A stretch of 64,000 nucleotides of DNA from Metabacillus sp. KUDC1714 (GCF_014217835.1 NZ_CP055263.1:5645501-5709500), one strand, 5' to 3'; shown: positions 1 to 9,579, counted from the stretch's first letter. Numbers and translations: made by a program. Notes: generated by a model not told the origin, from the letters alone.

Positions 1-262
1 GAATTGCTGAATCTGTTAGATACAGTCCACGATCTGGCAATGTTAATTGAATTCTCTTTGCCACACCTAAAATTTCCCCTGCTCGCTTTGCTTCTTCTTG
101 ACGGACAGAAACCGTACCATTTGAGGAAAGTTCTGCTTTTGTTAAATCACAAATTCCGATTTTAAAGCCTTTATTTGCATATTTTGCAATCGATCCACCC
201 ATCCCAATTTCTACATCATCAGGATGAGCACCAATTGCAAGCATATCTAGTAATTTACTCAT
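1..262 (-). CDS. bshB1: N-acetyl-glucosaminyl-L-malate deacetylase BshB1 (3' part outside window)
   Basis: Second step of bacillithiol synthesis: zinc-dependent removal of the acetyl group from GlcNAc-malate in the cytoplasm. The start is the ATG at 262, preceded by AAGGAGAGG, and the frame stays open to the window edge (about 87 residues seen). The N-terminus has the LmbE/PIG-L zinc signature [12 protein letters not shown] followed by [13 protein letters not shown], as in B. subtilis BshB1 (YpjG). The C-terminal part, including the later zinc histidine, is outside the window. It lies downstream of mgsA and dapB as in B. subtilis. BshB1 rather than the paralogue BshB2 is chosen from this context and the motif. 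Confidence 0.93.
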   Translation of the reverse strand, partial: MSKLLDMLAIGAHPDDVEIGMGGSIAKYANKGFKIGICDLTKAELSSNGTVSVRQEEAKRAGEILGVAKRIQLTLPDRGLYLTDSAI

Positions 263-303
263 TTTCCTCTCCTTAGCTAAAGAAGGATACTCTAAAAAGC
301 TAC

Positions 304-355
304 GCTAACCATTTAATTAACCATTCTGTAACTTTGGTTTTATTAAATGGTTAGC
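304..355. repeat. 14-bp perfect inverted repeat between mgsA and bshB1
   Basis: GCTAACCATTTAAT at 304-317 is exactly complementary to 342-355, with a 24-nt spacer. There is no adjacent T-run, so it is not a convincing intrinsic terminator. It lies in the 175-bp gap between bshB1 and mgsA and could be an operator or an RNA stem. Confidence 0.5.
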
Positions 356-437
356 ATACTCCTTCCTCTCCATTATCTTTGTATGGGAATTGTACAAATA
401 TTCTATTTTCACCAAAATGTAAGTTGCTCAAAAAACA

Positions 438-845
438 TCAATTGTTTTTAGAATGAATAACCTCTCTCCACTCTAAATCACCACGTTCTAGTCCACGGAT
501 CAAGATCTCGGCTGTCCCCATATTTGTTGCTAGTGGAATTGAATAAACATCACATAAACGAATAAGTGCTGTAATGTCAGGCTCATGTGGTTGTGCGGTT
601 AATGGATCTCTAAAGAAAATAACAATATCCATTTGATTTTTTGCAATAAGCGCACCAATTTCTTGATCTCCTCCAAGTGGTCCTGATTGAAAACGGTGGA
701 TCGATAAACCACTAGCTTCTTGAATTCTTAACCCTGTTGTCCCTGTAGCGAATAGTTCATGATCTTTGAAGATCGGTTTGTATGCCAATACAAACTGAAC
801 AAGATCCGTTTTCTTTTTATCATGAGCAATTAATGCTATTTTCAT
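438..845 (-). CDS. mgsA: methylglyoxal synthase
   Basis: Converts dihydroxyacetone phosphate to methylglyoxal plus phosphate, a bypass that relieves sugar-phosphate stress. The protein is 135 residues, the normal family length. Visible signatures are [13 protein letters not shown] (residues 35-47) and [14 protein letters not shown], where D60 matches the catalytic aspartate of characterised enzymes. The ATG at 845 follows an AAGGGG Shine-Dalgarno. It sits 14 bp downstream of dapB, so the two are probably co-transcribed, as in B. subtilis where dapB, mgsA and the bacillithiol genes form a cluster. Confidence 0.96.
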   Translation of the reverse strand: MKIALIAHDKKKTDLVQFVLAYKPIFKDHELFATGTTGLRIQEASGLSIHRFQSGPLGGDQEIGALIAKNQMDIVIFFRDPLTAQPHEPDITALIRLCDVYSIPLATNMGTAEILIRGLERGDLEWREVIHSKNN

Positions 846-859
846 TTTAATTTTCCCCT

Positions 860-1657
860 TTATTCAATAATGTTTTCTAATCCATACACTAATAAATCTA
901 CTTTCATCACATTTTCCACAGCAAGTTTAACTCCTGACATAAACGATGCGCGATTATATGAATCATGACGAATTTTTAATGTTTGTCCATCCCCACCAAA
1001 CATAACTTCTTGATGTGCAATTAAACCAGGTAAGCGTACACTATGTAGACGAATCCCCTTATAATTTGCACCTCGTGCTCCAGTAAGAATTTCTTTTTCA
1101 TCTGGGTGACCTTGTTGCTTCTCTTCTCTAACTGCTGCGATCATTTCTGCCGTTTTTAACCCTGTACCAGAAGGAGCATCTAATTTTTGATCATGATGTT
1201 GTTCAATTATTTCAACATCTTGAAGATACTTTGCTGCCATCTGAGAGAATTTCATCATTAAGATCGCTCCTATTGCAAAGTTCGGTGCAATAATAGCTCC
1301 AATACCTTTCTCAGTTGTTAGTTCTTGAAGCTCTGCTAAATCATCCTCAGAAAACCCTGTTGTACCCACTACAGGTCTAACCCCATTTAACAAGGCTTTT
1401 TTTGTATGTATTTTGCCAATCTCTGGTGTAGTCAAATCTATTAATACATCCGGACTCGTTTCAAAAAAGCATTTATCTATATCTGTATAGATAGGCACAT
1501 CGACATCAAATCCATCAAGATCCTTTAGGCTTTTTCCTTCATGTTTATGATCCACAACTGCAACTAATGAAAAGTGTGTGGTTTCCTCAACAAGCTTAAC
1601 TGCTTCACTTCCCATTCTACCACGAGCCCCTGCGATGACAATTTTAATCTCTTTCAT
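860..1657 (-). CDS. dapB: 4-hydroxy-tetrahydrodipicolinate reductase
   Basis: NAD(P)H-dependent reduction in the lysine/diaminopimelate pathway, feeding cell-wall and, in spore formers, dipicolinate synthesis. The protein is 265 residues (family usual about 267). The dinucleotide-binding loop GARGRMG is at residues 10-16, the catalytic HH pair at 154-155 and the substrate loop PSGTG at 162-166. The ATG at 1657 has AAAGGAG upstream. It is followed directly by mgsA. Confidence 0.97.
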   Translation of the reverse strand: MKEIKIVIAGARGRMGSEAVKLVEETTHFSLVAVVDHKHEGKSLKDLDGFDVDVPIYTDIDKCFFETSPDVLIDLTTPEIGKIHTKKALLNGVRPVVGTTGFSEDDLAELQELTTEKGIGAIIAPNFAIGAILMMKFSQMAAKYLQDVEIIEQHHDQKLDAPSGTGLKTAEMIAAVREEKQQGHPDEKEILTGARGANYKGIRLHSVRLPGLIAHQEVMFGGDGQTLKIRHDSYNRASFMSGVKLAVENVMKVDLLVYGLENIIE

Positions 1658-1733
1658 TTTCCAAACTCCTTTATTATAGTTTCTAGCTTCTGCGAATTAT
1701 TTGTCCTATAATAAACAATGTGTATCCGCATTG

Positions 1734-2060
1734 CTATTCTTTTTTCGTCCAGCGATCTTTGTCCCTTGTTTTAAATTTATTCATAACAAGATCGTGTGCT
1801 TTTTCCAAATCTATATTCAATGAATTAGCAAGACATATTAGAACAAATAGAACATCCCCCAGTTCTTCTTCTATTTCCTTTTCCTTTTCAGAAGCCTTTT
1901 TGGGCTTTTCACCATAATAGTGATTGATTTCTCTGGCTAACTCGCCAACTTCTTCGGAAATTCGAGCCATCATTGCTAATGGTGAGAAATATCCTTCCTT
2001 AAACCCGCTTATGTATTGGTCAACATCATTTTGAAGGTCTTTCATCGTTTTATGCTCCAT
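1734..2060 (-). CDS. ypjD: MazG-like nucleotide pyrophosphohydrolase YpjD
   Basis: Small MazG-family protein of 108 residues. The metal-binding helices are visible: EE at 36-37 with E40 (SEEVGELARE) and E66/D69 (EEELGDVLF), the usual EExxE...ExxD layout. The family hydrolyses nucleoside triphosphates to monophosphates; the in vivo substrate of YpjD is not known to me. I chose the ATG at 2060 because GAGGTG lies 6 nt upstream; a GTG at 2069 is the alternative. It is upstream of dapB, as in B. subtilis. Confidence 0.85.
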   Translation of the reverse strand: MEHKTMKDLQNDVDQYISGFKEGYFSPLAMMARISEEVGELAREINHYYGEKPKKASEKEKEIEEELGDVLFVLICLANSLNIDLEKAHDLVMNKFKTRDKDRWTKKE

Positions 2061-2207
2061 TTGTTTCACCTCATTTACTTATCAATATAATGTTAGCTAA
2101 TACAATTAAGTTTTACAATTATTTCGTCATCATTTTTTCAAAATTTGCACCTTGACTTTCTATCAACTATAATATTTTTGCCATGGTTGCATTTTGGGAG
2201 GTGTCTA

Positions 2208-3080
2208 ATGTTTGGTGATATTCGTATAAAAAACATACTTTTTATTTTAATTGGGTCAGCCATATTTGGTTTTGGGCTTGTACATTTTAATATGCAAAAT
2301 AATTTGGCAGAGGGTGGGTTCACTGGTATTACCCTCATGTTGTACTTCCTGTTCAAGTTTGATCCATCAATATCCAATTTATTATTAAATATACCATTGT
2401 TTTTTATCGGTTGGCGGGTTCTAGGAAGAACTTCATTTTTATACACAATGATTGGTACGATTAGTTTATCTGTGTATTTATGGATCTTTCAACGTTATCA
2501 AATTAATATGCCATTAAATGATGATTTAACGCTTGCAGCTCTTTTCGCTGGAGTTTCACTTGGTATCGGGTTAGGTATTATTTTTCGTTATGGTGGAACA
2601 ACTGGAGGAGTAGATATTATCGCTAGATTATCCCATCGTTATTTAGGCTGGAGTATGGGAAAAACAATGTTTCTATTTGACCTATGTGTCATTTCATTGT
2701 CGTTAATTACTTACCTCTCCTACAAAGAAGCAATGTATACACTTGTAGCTGTTTTTGTGGGAGCTCGCGTAATCGACTTTATGCAAGAGGGAGCCTATGC
2801 AGCAAAAGGTGCTACTATTATTTCAAGTCAATCTGAGGAAATTTCAAAAAGAATTATGAAAGAAATGGATCGAGGAGTAACTGTATTAAAAGGACAAGGG
2901 TCATTTACAAAGCAGAATCGAGATGTTTTGTATTGTGTAGTAGGAAAAAATGAAATTGTTAGATTGAAAAGTGTTATTACTTCTGTTGATCCACATGCAT
3001 TTGTAGCTGTTAGTGATGTCCACGATGTTTTAGGTGAGGGATTTACGTTAGATGAAAATAAAAAACCTATTCAACGGTAG
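2208..3080 (+). CDS. ypjC: YitT-family membrane protein YpjC
   Basis: Membrane protein of 290 residues. The N-terminal half has about five hydrophobic segments (for example residues 8-25, a glycine-rich stretch with LAEGGFTGI, and GGTTGGVDIIA). The C-terminal soluble part, from about 205, is a DUF2179-type domain (KGATIISSQ...GVTVLKGQGSF). Function is unknown. The ATG at 2208 is preferred because GGGAGGTG precedes it; a longer reading from 2145 lacks a ribosome site. It is the only plus-strand gene in this part and converges on ypjB. The length equals what I recall for B. subtilis YpjC. Confidence 0.82.
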   Translation: MFGDIRIKNILFILIGSAIFGFGLVHFNMQNNLAEGGFTGITLMLYFLFKFDPSISNLLLNIPLFFIGWRVLGRTSFLYTMIGTISLSVYLWIFQRYQINMPLNDDLTLAALFAGVSLGIGLGIIFRYGGTTGGVDIIARLSHRYLGWSMGKTMFLFDLCVISLSLITYLSYKEAMYTLVAVFVGARVIDFMQEGAYAAKGATIISSQSEEISKRIMKEMDRGVTVLKGQGSFTKQNRDVLYCVVGKNEIVRLKSVITSVDPHAFVAVSDVHDVLGEGFTLDENKKPIQR

Positions 3081-3111
3081 ATCGTGGCTAATTACTAGTA
3101 ATACAGCAGCT

Positions 3112-3142
3112 AAGAGAGGTTAGAATTTCAACCTCTCTTTTC
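3112..3142. terminator. bidirectional terminator between ypjC and ypjB
   Basis: AAGAGAGGTT (3112-3121) pairs with AACCTCTCTT (3130-3139), followed by T-rich sequence. The genes on either side converge here. Confidence 0.75.
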
Positions 3143-3933
3143 TATTGGTTATTATTTTCCCTTTTTGCTTGCTTTTCCTTTTCTCCTCGGTACTTTCTCC
3201 AACCTGAGTATGATAGTGATAATAAAATCACACTCCCCGTTGAAATTATTACCCATAGTAATGATGGATCTGCCTCATCCTCTTTCACTCTCTCAAAAAG
3301 TGCTTTTAATTCCTCTTCCATGATAGCTAATTGCTTTACACGACTTGTTTCAGGAATCTCTTGGAATAAGCGATCCTCTACAACAGAAATATGGGCATCC
3401 ATCTTTTTAACACGTTGACTATCAAAATCCACTTGTATACTGGGATAAATCACCTCATATAGAGCTAAGAATTGATTCCAATCATGTTGGAAAGATTGAT
3501 TGTCCCCTTCTTCAACATCACTTTTCATTTGAGAGAATGTTTCCATAATTGAAGATTCCATCGAACCCCACAATGGTTGATGTTCAGATACCATCGCATC
3601 TACAACTAAGCGGAATTTTGTTAAGGAACGAACTTTTTCATCTGTACTTATCTTTTCATCCTGTATGATATCTTTTGCATTTTTGTGAGTACTAGTAATG
3701 GTTCGAAAATGGTCTAGTGATATATACTCTCTATCAATTGGTATTTCTTCAAATTTAACAGCAAAATATTCAAGTAATTGGGCAGACTCGCTAAAGCGTT
3801 CTTGCTTCGCTAGTTGTAATGCTGAATCAGAAATCTGATTTAACGATTCCCAGTCATAAGTTTCTTCTGCAAGTGCTGGTTTTATGTGAATCAGCACCAT
3901 TCCAATAATGAGTGCGACTATCCATTTCTTCAT
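3142..3933 (-). CDS. ypjB: sporulation protein YpjB
   Basis: Protein of 263 residues with a signal peptide (MKKWIVAL...ALA, cleavage near residue 22), a helical, charged extracytoplasmic domain, and a single C-terminal membrane helix at about 226-243 followed by a positively charged tail, so it is anchored with most of the protein outside. It matches the YpjB family of spore formers by layout and position. The molecular function is unknown to me. The ATG at 3933 is preceded by GGGGGGAC. Confidence 0.85.
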   Translation of the reverse strand: MKKWIVALIIGMVLIHIKPALAEETYDWESLNQISDSALQLAKQERFSESAQLLEYFAVKFEEIPIDREYISLDHFRTITSTHKNAKDIIQDEKISTDEKVRSLTKFRLVVDAMVSEHQPLWGSMESSIMETFSQMKSDVEEGDNQSFQHDWNQFLALYEVIYPSIQVDFDSQRVKKMDAHISVVEDRLFQEIPETSRVKQLAIMEEELKALFERVKEDEADPSLLWVIISTGSVILLSLSYSGWRKYRGEKEKQAKRENNNQ

Positions 3934-4016
3934 CCTTGTCCCCCCTAGAACTTCTACTAAGAATCGTATGTAGAAATGGACAAGGTTAGACCAAATTATT
4001 CAAGCTAAAAAAGTTT

Positions 4017-4613
4017 TTATTTTGGAAGAGATAATTTGTAAGACCGTTTATTCAGTACTAAACCATAACCAATTAAAAGTGAAATAATACTTAGCCAAAA
4101 TGTAAAGTAACCAATATGATTACTATAATCCATTAACATGCTATAATGCGGCATCATCCCAAAAACATAGTCAATTACATCATTATGTAAAGTCCAAACA
4201 GCAGCAACTAATAAATGCCAAGCTTTAAAGCGATAATAGGGTGCATAAAGTAAGCCTTGAATAGCCATTCCAAAATGGGATGCAATTAACATGTACCCCT
4301 CCCAAGGTAAACTTCCATCAATCAACAATACTAAGATGTTCATTATGACTGCCCAAATCCCATACTTGAATAGCGTAACAATCGCTAAAGCTTCTATTAG
4401 AGGAAAGTTTTTACGAATTAAAAACCCGAGTAAAACAATCAAAAAAAATAAACTTGCAGTGGGACTATCAGGAACAAATAAATAAAAGTGTGCTGGGGTT
4501 TCAGACAATTGATATCTGTACCAATAGTAACCGTAAAAGGTTCCGAAAAAGTTAATTAAAAACATGACTATTAAAATAGGCTTCTGACCTAAAACATATT
4601 GAAATATTTTCAT
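4017..4613 (-). CDS. ypjA: DUF1405 membrane protein YpjA
   Basis: Polytopic membrane protein (198 residues from this start) with about six hydrophobic segments and conserved-looking aromatic motifs such as GYYWYRYQL and HNDVIDYVFG. It corresponds to YpjA, next to the qcr operon in B. subtilis. Function is unknown. I use the ATG at 4613, with GGTGAG 7 nt upstream; an in-frame GTG at 4625 would add four residues and its ribosome site looks weaker. Confidence 0.82.
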   Translation of the reverse strand: MKIFQYVLGQKPILIVMFLINFFGTFYGYYWYRYQLSETPAHFYLFVPDSPTASLFFLIVLLGFLIRKNFPLIEALAIVTLFKYGIWAVIMNILVLLIDGSLPWEGYMLIASHFGMAIQGLLYAPYYRFKAWHLLVAAVWTLHNDVIDYVFGMMPHYSMLMDYSNHIGYFTFWLSIISLLIGYGLVLNKRSYKLSLPK

Positions 4614-4767
4614 TTTCCCACTCACCAGACTCTTTGTTTTTTATTAGAAATACTAGATGACGGATCTGACATTAAACTTAGTACAAATAATTTATACTTT
4701 CTAATATTGCTTTGATTTTCTTCATATTCCTGATAGTGAATGTCTTTTTTTCTTAATTCTGATCGTG

Positions 4768-4796
4768 CAAAAAAAGCTGACAATAGTCAGCTTTTA
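4768..4796 (-). terminator. terminator of the qcr operon
   Basis: Stem AAAAGCTGAC (4772-4781) / GTCAGCTTTT (4786-4795) with a 4-nt loop; reading leftwards it ends in a run of seven T. It overlaps the qcrC stop codon. Confidence 0.9.
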
Positions 4797-5561
4797 TTTT
4801 GCCGTAACACCAGAGATAAATTCTGATAGTACTTTTAATTGTTCATCTGTGCCTTTGAATACGCCAGCAGGCATAGCACCTTGACCATTTTTAGCAATAT
4901 CCGCAATTTTATCAGGTTCTAATCCATTATCAACTAGAGCCTTACCTGCAGCTCCACCTTCAAGATTGTCACCATGACAAGAAATACAGCCTTGCTCCTG
5001 ATAGATTGCATAGCCTTCAGATTCTTTATCAATATCTGCTTCTGCTTTAATCTTACCTTGTTCAGCTGCAGCTTCCCAGTCATGAGTTGCAACAGATTCC
5101 CAAGTTAAGTAAAACGTACCCGCTACACCTAGAATCATCATTCCTACTGCAATAGGACGCTTTGCCGGACGACGATGTGGGCCACGGTCTAAAAATGGAG
5201 CTAACATTAAAGCACCGAAAGCAAGACCTGGAATAACAATTGCACCTATAACCGTATAAGGTCCAGATGCATAAGAATATTTCAACAATTGGTATAAGAA
5301 TAAGAAGTACCAGTCTGGTAATGGTATGTAACCAGCATCAGTAGGGTCAGCCACACGCTCAAGCGGCGATGGATGTGCTACTGTTAAACATAAAAAACCA
5401 ATTAAGAAAACAGCACCTACTAGCCACTCCTTTAAAAGGAAGTTTGGCCAGAACGCTTCTGTTTTTCCAGGATATTCCGAATAGTCTTTCGGAATATTCG
5501 GCTTTCTCTCTGCAGGAATACGAGAGTCACCTACAAATTTCATACCTTTTCCGCGATGCAT
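4794..5561 (-). CDS. qcrC: menaquinol:cytochrome c reductase cytochrome b/c subunit QcrC
   Basis: Third subunit of the Bacillus-type cytochrome bc complex: a fusion of the C-terminal part of cytochrome b with a covalent cytochrome c domain. The protein is 255 residues. Membrane segments lie at about 47-62, 103-123 and 136-155. The subunit IV signature PDWYFLFLYQLLKY is at about 82-95. The haem c site is CISCH at 192-196, with a likely distal Met in GAMPAGVF near the C-terminus. The c domain faces outward. The ATG at 5561 follows GGAGGGG. It lies 79 bp after qcrB in the qcrABC operon. Confidence 0.97.
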   Translation of the reverse strand: MHRGKGMKFVGDSRIPAERKPNIPKDYSEYPGKTEAFWPNFLLKEWLVGAVFLIGFLCLTVAHPSPLERVADPTDAGYIPLPDWYFLFLYQLLKYSYASGPYTVIGAIVIPGLAFGALMLAPFLDRGPHRRPAKRPIAVGMMILGVAGTFYLTWESVATHDWEAAAEQGKIKAEADIDKESEGYAIYQEQGCISCHGDNLEGGAAGKALVDNGLEPDKIADIAKNGQGAMPAGVFKGTDEQLKVLSEFISGVTAK

Positions 5562-5640
5562 GATTTCCCCTCCTTACTAAGGTGGTTTCCGATAAAAAGT
5601 TAATGGTATCGGTTATAAATTTCTATTTACTCTTTAGATC

Positions 5641-6315
5641 TTATAGTGGACCAGAAATACCTTGCTTACGTATCATGATAAAGTGAGCTGCCATTAAACC
5701 GAAAAGAGCAGCTGGTAAGAAGAATACATGGATAGCAAAGAAACGTGTAAGTGTTTGCGCACCAACGATTTCTGGATGACCAGATAATAATGTTTTAACT
5801 GTTGGTCCAATTAATGGTACTGATTCAGCAATTTGCAATGTAACCTTTGTTGCAAATAACGCTTTCATATCCCATGGTAATAAATAACCTGTTAAACCAA
5901 GACCTAGCATAATAAAGAAAATAAGTACGCCAACAACCCAGTTTAATTCACGAGGTTTTTTATATGAACCTTGGAAAAATACACGCAATGTATGTAGGAA
6001 CATCATAACTATTACAAGACTAGCTCCCCAGTGGTGCATACCACGGACAATCTGACCAAAAGCTACTTCGTTTTGCAAATAGAAAACTGATTCCCATGCA
6101 TTTTTAATATCTGGTACATAATACATTGTTAAGAACATACCAGAAAGAATTTGAATAACTGTTACAAAGAATGTCAATCCGCCAAAGCAATAAACAAAGG
6201 CAGAAAAATGGTGTGCAGGGTTAACATGTTCAGGAACTTCATGGTCAGCAATATCTCGCCACATCGGCGTAATATCTAACCGTTCGTCAACCCAATCATA
6301 AATTTTGTTTAACAA
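5641..6315 (-). CDS. qcrB: menaquinol:cytochrome c reductase cytochrome b subunit QcrB
   Basis: Cytochrome b of the bc complex, which binds two b haems and oxidises menaquinol. The 224-residue protein starts at a TTG (6315) giving MLNKIYDWVDERLD, nine nt after GGGGAGG; this gives the family length. A longer reading into qcrA has no support. Histidine pairs are in MHHWGAS and in FAIHVFFLPAALFGLMAAHF, and four hydrophobic helices are visible. The qcrA stop and this TTG are 4 nt apart, so translation is probably coupled. Confidence 0.95.
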   Translation of the reverse strand: MLNKIYDWVDERLDITPMWRDIADHEVPEHVNPAHHFSAFVYCFGGLTFFVTVIQILSGMFLTMYYVPDIKNAWESVFYLQNEVAFGQIVRGMHHWGASLVIVMMFLHTLRVFFQGSYKKPRELNWVVGVLIFFIMLGLGLTGYLLPWDMKALFATKVTLQIAESVPLIGPTVKTLLSGHPEIVGAQTLTRFFAIHVFFLPAALFGLMAAHFIMIRKQGISGPL

Positions 6316-6319
6316 TAGA

Positions 6320-6829
6320 TTACGCCTCCCCACGTGGTTTTGCTGCACCTAAAAATAAATAGCCATCCTTAACTGCTTGCTTATAAACATCAAGCGGAGC
6401 AATTGGTGGTGTTCCCGGAACATTTGTACCATCCTTTTTATATCGGCCATAGTGACACGGACAGAAAAATTGGTTCGGGTTTGCTGGATCATTATTCCAA
6501 CCGACAGTACAGCCTAAATGCTTACAAACTGGTGATAAAGCCGTAATTTTGTCACCTTCTTTAAAAACCCAAGCTGATCTTGTTTCTTCTGATTCATACC
6601 AAGCATCTACTTGCTTGATTTTAAAGTCAAAGCGTTGAGGTTCTTCCGTAATTTCGTCAACCTTTACAACTTGTACTAACTCTGTTTCTTCTGCTGGTCG
6701 GAGCACAGGGTCAAGTGCGAAGCGAACCATAGGCATAAGCATACCTGCAGCCATGAAACCGCCTACACCGGTAAGCGTGTAGTTTAAGAATTGACGTCTA
6801 GAAACTCGATGTTTTTTCTCGCTCATCAT
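6320..6829 (-). CDS. qcrA: Rieske iron-sulfur subunit QcrA
   Basis: Rieske [2Fe-2S] protein passing electrons from menaquinol to cytochrome c within the bc complex. The 169-residue protein begins with a twin-arginine motif (SRRQFLNYTL, residues 10-19), then one hydrophobic anchor, so a folded, cofactor-bearing domain is likely exported by Tat. Cluster ligands are C102, H104, C123 and H126, with the C107-C125 disulphide pair. The tandem ATG at 6829/6826 leaves the exact start open by one residue; a GAGGGGGG ribosome site precedes both. Confidence 0.97.
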   Translation of the reverse strand: MMSEKKHRVSRRQFLNYTLTGVGGFMAAGMLMPMVRFALDPVLRPAEETELVQVVKVDEITEEPQRFDFKIKQVDAWYESEETRSAWVFKEGDKITALSPVCKHLGCTVGWNNDPANPNQFFCPCHYGRYKKDGTNVPGTPPIAPLDVYKQAVKDGYLFLGAAKPRGEA

Positions 6830-6970
6830 TTTCCCCCCTCTATCTTAAGCTAAGTCCGTTTAGGACATACGGAAATGATATATAAAACTAGGACATACTC
6901 ATGATATATCAATCTTTCCATGAGGTCAATAAAATCCTGATTTGTAATCTTGGAAATAAAAAGGTTTTTT

Positions 6971-7423
6971 TCAATTATTCCAAGATTGTAATAAAATGTT
7001 CAAAATTTGTTCGACTTGGTCCTGTAAAAGCTTTCTCTTCAAACCCTCATTCATATGCTCAAACGGTACTGATGGTAACCAAATAAGATGAGCCTTTAAC
7101 TGTTCGCATTTACTGTTTTTTAAAGTTTCATCACTTGTAAGAAAAAGAACATGCTTAAATTCCTGTTGTATTTCATTTTTCCATTCTATTACATTTTCAA
7201 TCACTTTCTCAGAATTCTTTAAATATGAAAATGAAGGAAATAAGAAAACTCTTCCTTTTAATTGTCTCTCAAGTTCATCTGAAACATACGTAATAAACTC
7301 ACCTTTTGACACAGTACCTTTAAAATCTGACTTTAAAGAAACAGGTATTAACGGAATTATCGCAGTATCTACGTACTCTTTTGATTGGTTAATAACATCT
7401 ACATCACTTGCAACCCACTTCAA
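6971..7423 (-). CDS. ypiF: DUF2487 family protein YpiF
   Basis: Cytoplasmic protein of 150 residues without membrane segments, equivalent to YpiF, the gene upstream of qcrABC in B. subtilis. Function is unknown. Initiation is at a TTG (7423) with AAAGGAG 9 nt upstream. A consensus-like promoter ahead of it probably drives ypiF together with qcrABC across the 141-bp gap. Confidence 0.82.
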   Translation of the reverse strand: MKWVASDVDVINQSKEYVDTAIIPLIPVSLKSDFKGTVSKGEFITYVSDELERQLKGRVFLFPSFSYLKNSEKVIENVIEWKNEIQQEFKHVLFLTSDETLKNSKCEQLKAHLIWLPSVPFEHMNEGLKRKLLQDQVEQILNILLQSWNN

Positions 7424-7462
7424 TTTATTCCACTCCTTTCCGATATTTTTACGACTAGATCT

Positions 7463-7491
7463 ATTATAAAGCTTGTCTTACAAATTGTTAA
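7463..7491 (-). promoter_or_regulatory. sigma-A type promoter for ypiF-qcrABC
   Basis: On the minus strand TTAACA (7486-7491) and TATAAT (7463-7468) are separated by exactly 17 bp, about 40 bp upstream of the ypiF start. Confidence 0.7.
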
Positions 7492-7545
7492 ATTTGAAGC
7501 ATATAAAGAGACTATGATAGTCTTTAGAAACTGGAAAAGTCCTTA

Positions 7546-7592
7546 AAAAGAAAAAGAAGCCACACCTAGTGAATAGGTTGTTAGCTTCTTTA
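7546..7592 (-). terminator. terminator downstream of ypiBA
   Basis: Outer stem AAGAAGC (7554-7560) / GCTTCTT (7584-7590) with an inner ACCT/AGGT pairing; reading leftwards it runs into CTTTTTCTTTTT. It lies about 90 bp past the ypiB stop. Confidence 0.7.
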
Positions 7593-7678
7593 ATAGTCTC
7601 CGGTTTAATGAAATTTTTCAGGTACTTTAAAAGTGTTACTTTATTTAGCAACCAGATATGTAGGCCGCTCTCACTTAT

Positions 7679-8230
7679 TTAGCTTTGATGATTTTTCAAG
7701 TTTATCAATTGCTGAGTAAGTCTTTGAAAACCTTCCTTGTCTTGACGATCAAGAGCTTCATCAATTAATTGTAACAATTTTTCCTTTTGAAAAGTTTGAA
7801 GGGAATGATCTAGAACTTTTTCAGCAACTTCACGATCCTTCTCATTTCCATGTAAGTGTTCGGGCATAAATGGATTTGATTCTAATACAGCGGCGTACTG
7901 TGGCGATTGATAAACAGATCTAAAATTTAGTTGAATAAAAAGTTCTTCATCTTTATTTAAACGTATATCATGGAATGATTTTTCTGCATCTGTTGTCATT
8001 ACGTTTTCTTTATAAAAGCGAAAAGGAACTTCTTCAACACAATGCGTTGACATGATTATACCCCTAGGACAATACTGAGCTTGCTCAACAAAATGAACTT
8101 TTTCCATTAAGGTATCATGACTCATTAAATAATTTAAAATCCACACACATTCTCTTCTTTTCAGCTGATAATGGTTTAAAAACCACCTGACAAAATCTTT
8201 CTTTTCGTGGACAGATACAGGGGCCACCAT
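7679..8230 (-). CDS. ypiB: UPF0302 family protein YpiB
   Basis: Cytoplasmic protein of 183 residues. The N-terminal block ([19 protein letters not shown], then LNYLMSHD) and the central FCxE-type block are strongly like B. subtilis YpiB. The C-terminal quarter is a charged helix similar to the IDEAL-type tails of Bacillus proteins. Function is not established to my knowledge. The ATG at 8230 is chosen because GGAGGG precedes it by 6 nt. Confidence 0.85.
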   Translation of the reverse strand: MVAPVSVHEKKDFVRWFLNHYQLKRRECVWILNYLMSHDTLMEKVHFVEQAQYCPRGIIMSTHCVEEVPFRFYKENVMTTDAEKSFHDIRLNKDEELFIQLNFRSVYQSPQYAAVLESNPFMPEHLHGNEKDREVAEKVLDHSLQTFQKEKLLQLIDEALDRQDKEGFQRLTQQLINLKNHQS

Positions 8231-8310
8231 ACAATTCCCTCCTCTGCAGTTCAATTAATTCATACTATGGTTAATTCCACAAAAACAAAATAAAATCCTC
8301 CTTATTTCCC

Positions 8311-9579
8311 TTAAAACTCATCTTCTAATTGTAGCAATATCTCACCAATTTCGACATTTGAAGGGTCTTGCATTAATATTTTTTCAAATATTTCCTTAGC
8401 TTCTTGCTTACGACCTTCTTCTAATAAAAAGTACCCATATTCATGAAGAAATTCTCGTTGATCCTTGAAAGAATTATATGCAAGTTGATAATGGTTTAAT
8501 GCCTCTGAATACTCTTCTTTTTGATGATAAGCTCGTGCTAAGTTCCATTCAAACTGAGGATCCTCTTCTCCATATCTTTTACTTTCAGATATTAAATCAA
8601 TTACATCATCATATCGCTCATCTTGAAGGAAAATATGAGTTAAAGTAATAGCAGCCTCTATATGACCTGGATCTATGGCAAGCGTTTCACGCAATAAATT
8701 TTCAGCATCATGAATATGGCCAGATTTAATGGCAATCTTACCGCCATATAAGTATAGTTCTTTATTATATTCATCAACCTTAATTCCCTCTTGAACAGTT
8801 TCAAGACTTTCTGGTAAGAGACCTTCATTCTCATACGCCTTCGCCAAATACAAATAAAGGGAAGAAAAATGCGGATCTGCTTCTTTTAGCCTAGTAAATT
8901 GTTGAATGGCTGTTTTATAAAATCCACCTTGATAAGCAGTAAATCCGTAACCAAATAACGTATTTAGATCCTCTTGTTCGATTACGGCTTGTTTATAATA
9001 ATCAAGCGATTCCTCAAACTCCCCTGTTGCGCTTAAACACTCAGCTAACCTTTGTTCAATTGAAACACCTGAAATAGACTTCTGATCTTTTACAATTGCT
9101 TTATAAAAAGGTATTGCATGCTTATATTGGCCTTGGTGAAAGTAAAATTCTCCTAGTGCAAAGTCTATAACAGGCTCCTCAGGTAGTAACTGCTTTGCTT
9201 CTTGCAATTTTTGTTCACTGACCTCAGCTAAACCTTGCATTTGATATAAATCAGCTAAAAGTAGCAACGCTTGTGGATATGCCTCATGGTCAGATGTAAT
9301 TGTATTTAATAAATTGATCGCTTCTTCCTCTTTCTCCAAATCTAAGAAAAGTTCGGCTAAAAATAAAGTTACTTGTGTTTCCTCAGGATACAGAAAATGA
9401 AGTTCTTCAACTATTTCATGTGCTTGATCAATGATACCCCATTGATAATATTGATCAGCTAAATGGAGTTTCTCTTCATCATGAAGTGTTGGAAGTATAT
9501 TTGCTAATAAATTTAATCCTTCTTCAGTTTCACCCTTATTTACAAGATTTATTGCTTCGTTTAGCACTTGATTAAACAT
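8311..9579 (-). CDS. ypiA: tetratricopeptide repeat protein YpiA
   Basis: Protein of 422 residues made almost entirely of about 11-12 TPR helix pairs (for example LFLAELFLDLEKEEEAINLL, LLADLYQMQGL, GKIAIKSGHIHDAENLL). Such arrays usually mediate protein-protein contacts. No partner can be inferred. The ATG at 9579, with AAAGGAAT upstream, is preferred over a start nine residues earlier. It precedes ypiB by 80 bp and is probably in the same transcript. Confidence 0.87.
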   Translation of the reverse strand: MFNQVLNEAINLVNKGETEEGLNLLANILPTLHDEEKLHLADQYYQWGIIDQAHEIVEELHFLYPEETQVTLFLAELFLDLEKEEEAINLLNTITSDHEAYPQALLLLADLYQMQGLAEVSEQKLQEAKQLLPEEPVIDFALGEFYFHQGQYKHAIPFYKAIVKDQKSISGVSIEQRLAECLSATGEFEESLDYYKQAVIEQEDLNTLFGYGFTAYQGGFYKTAIQQFTRLKEADPHFSSLYLYLAKAYENEGLLPESLETVQEGIKVDEYNKELYLYGGKIAIKSGHIHDAENLLRETLAIDPGHIEAAITLTHIFLQDERYDDVIDLISESKRYGEEDPQFEWNLARAYHQKEEYSEALNHYQLAYNSFKDQREFLHEYGYFLLEEGRKQEAKEIFEKILMQDPSNVEIGEILLQLEDEF

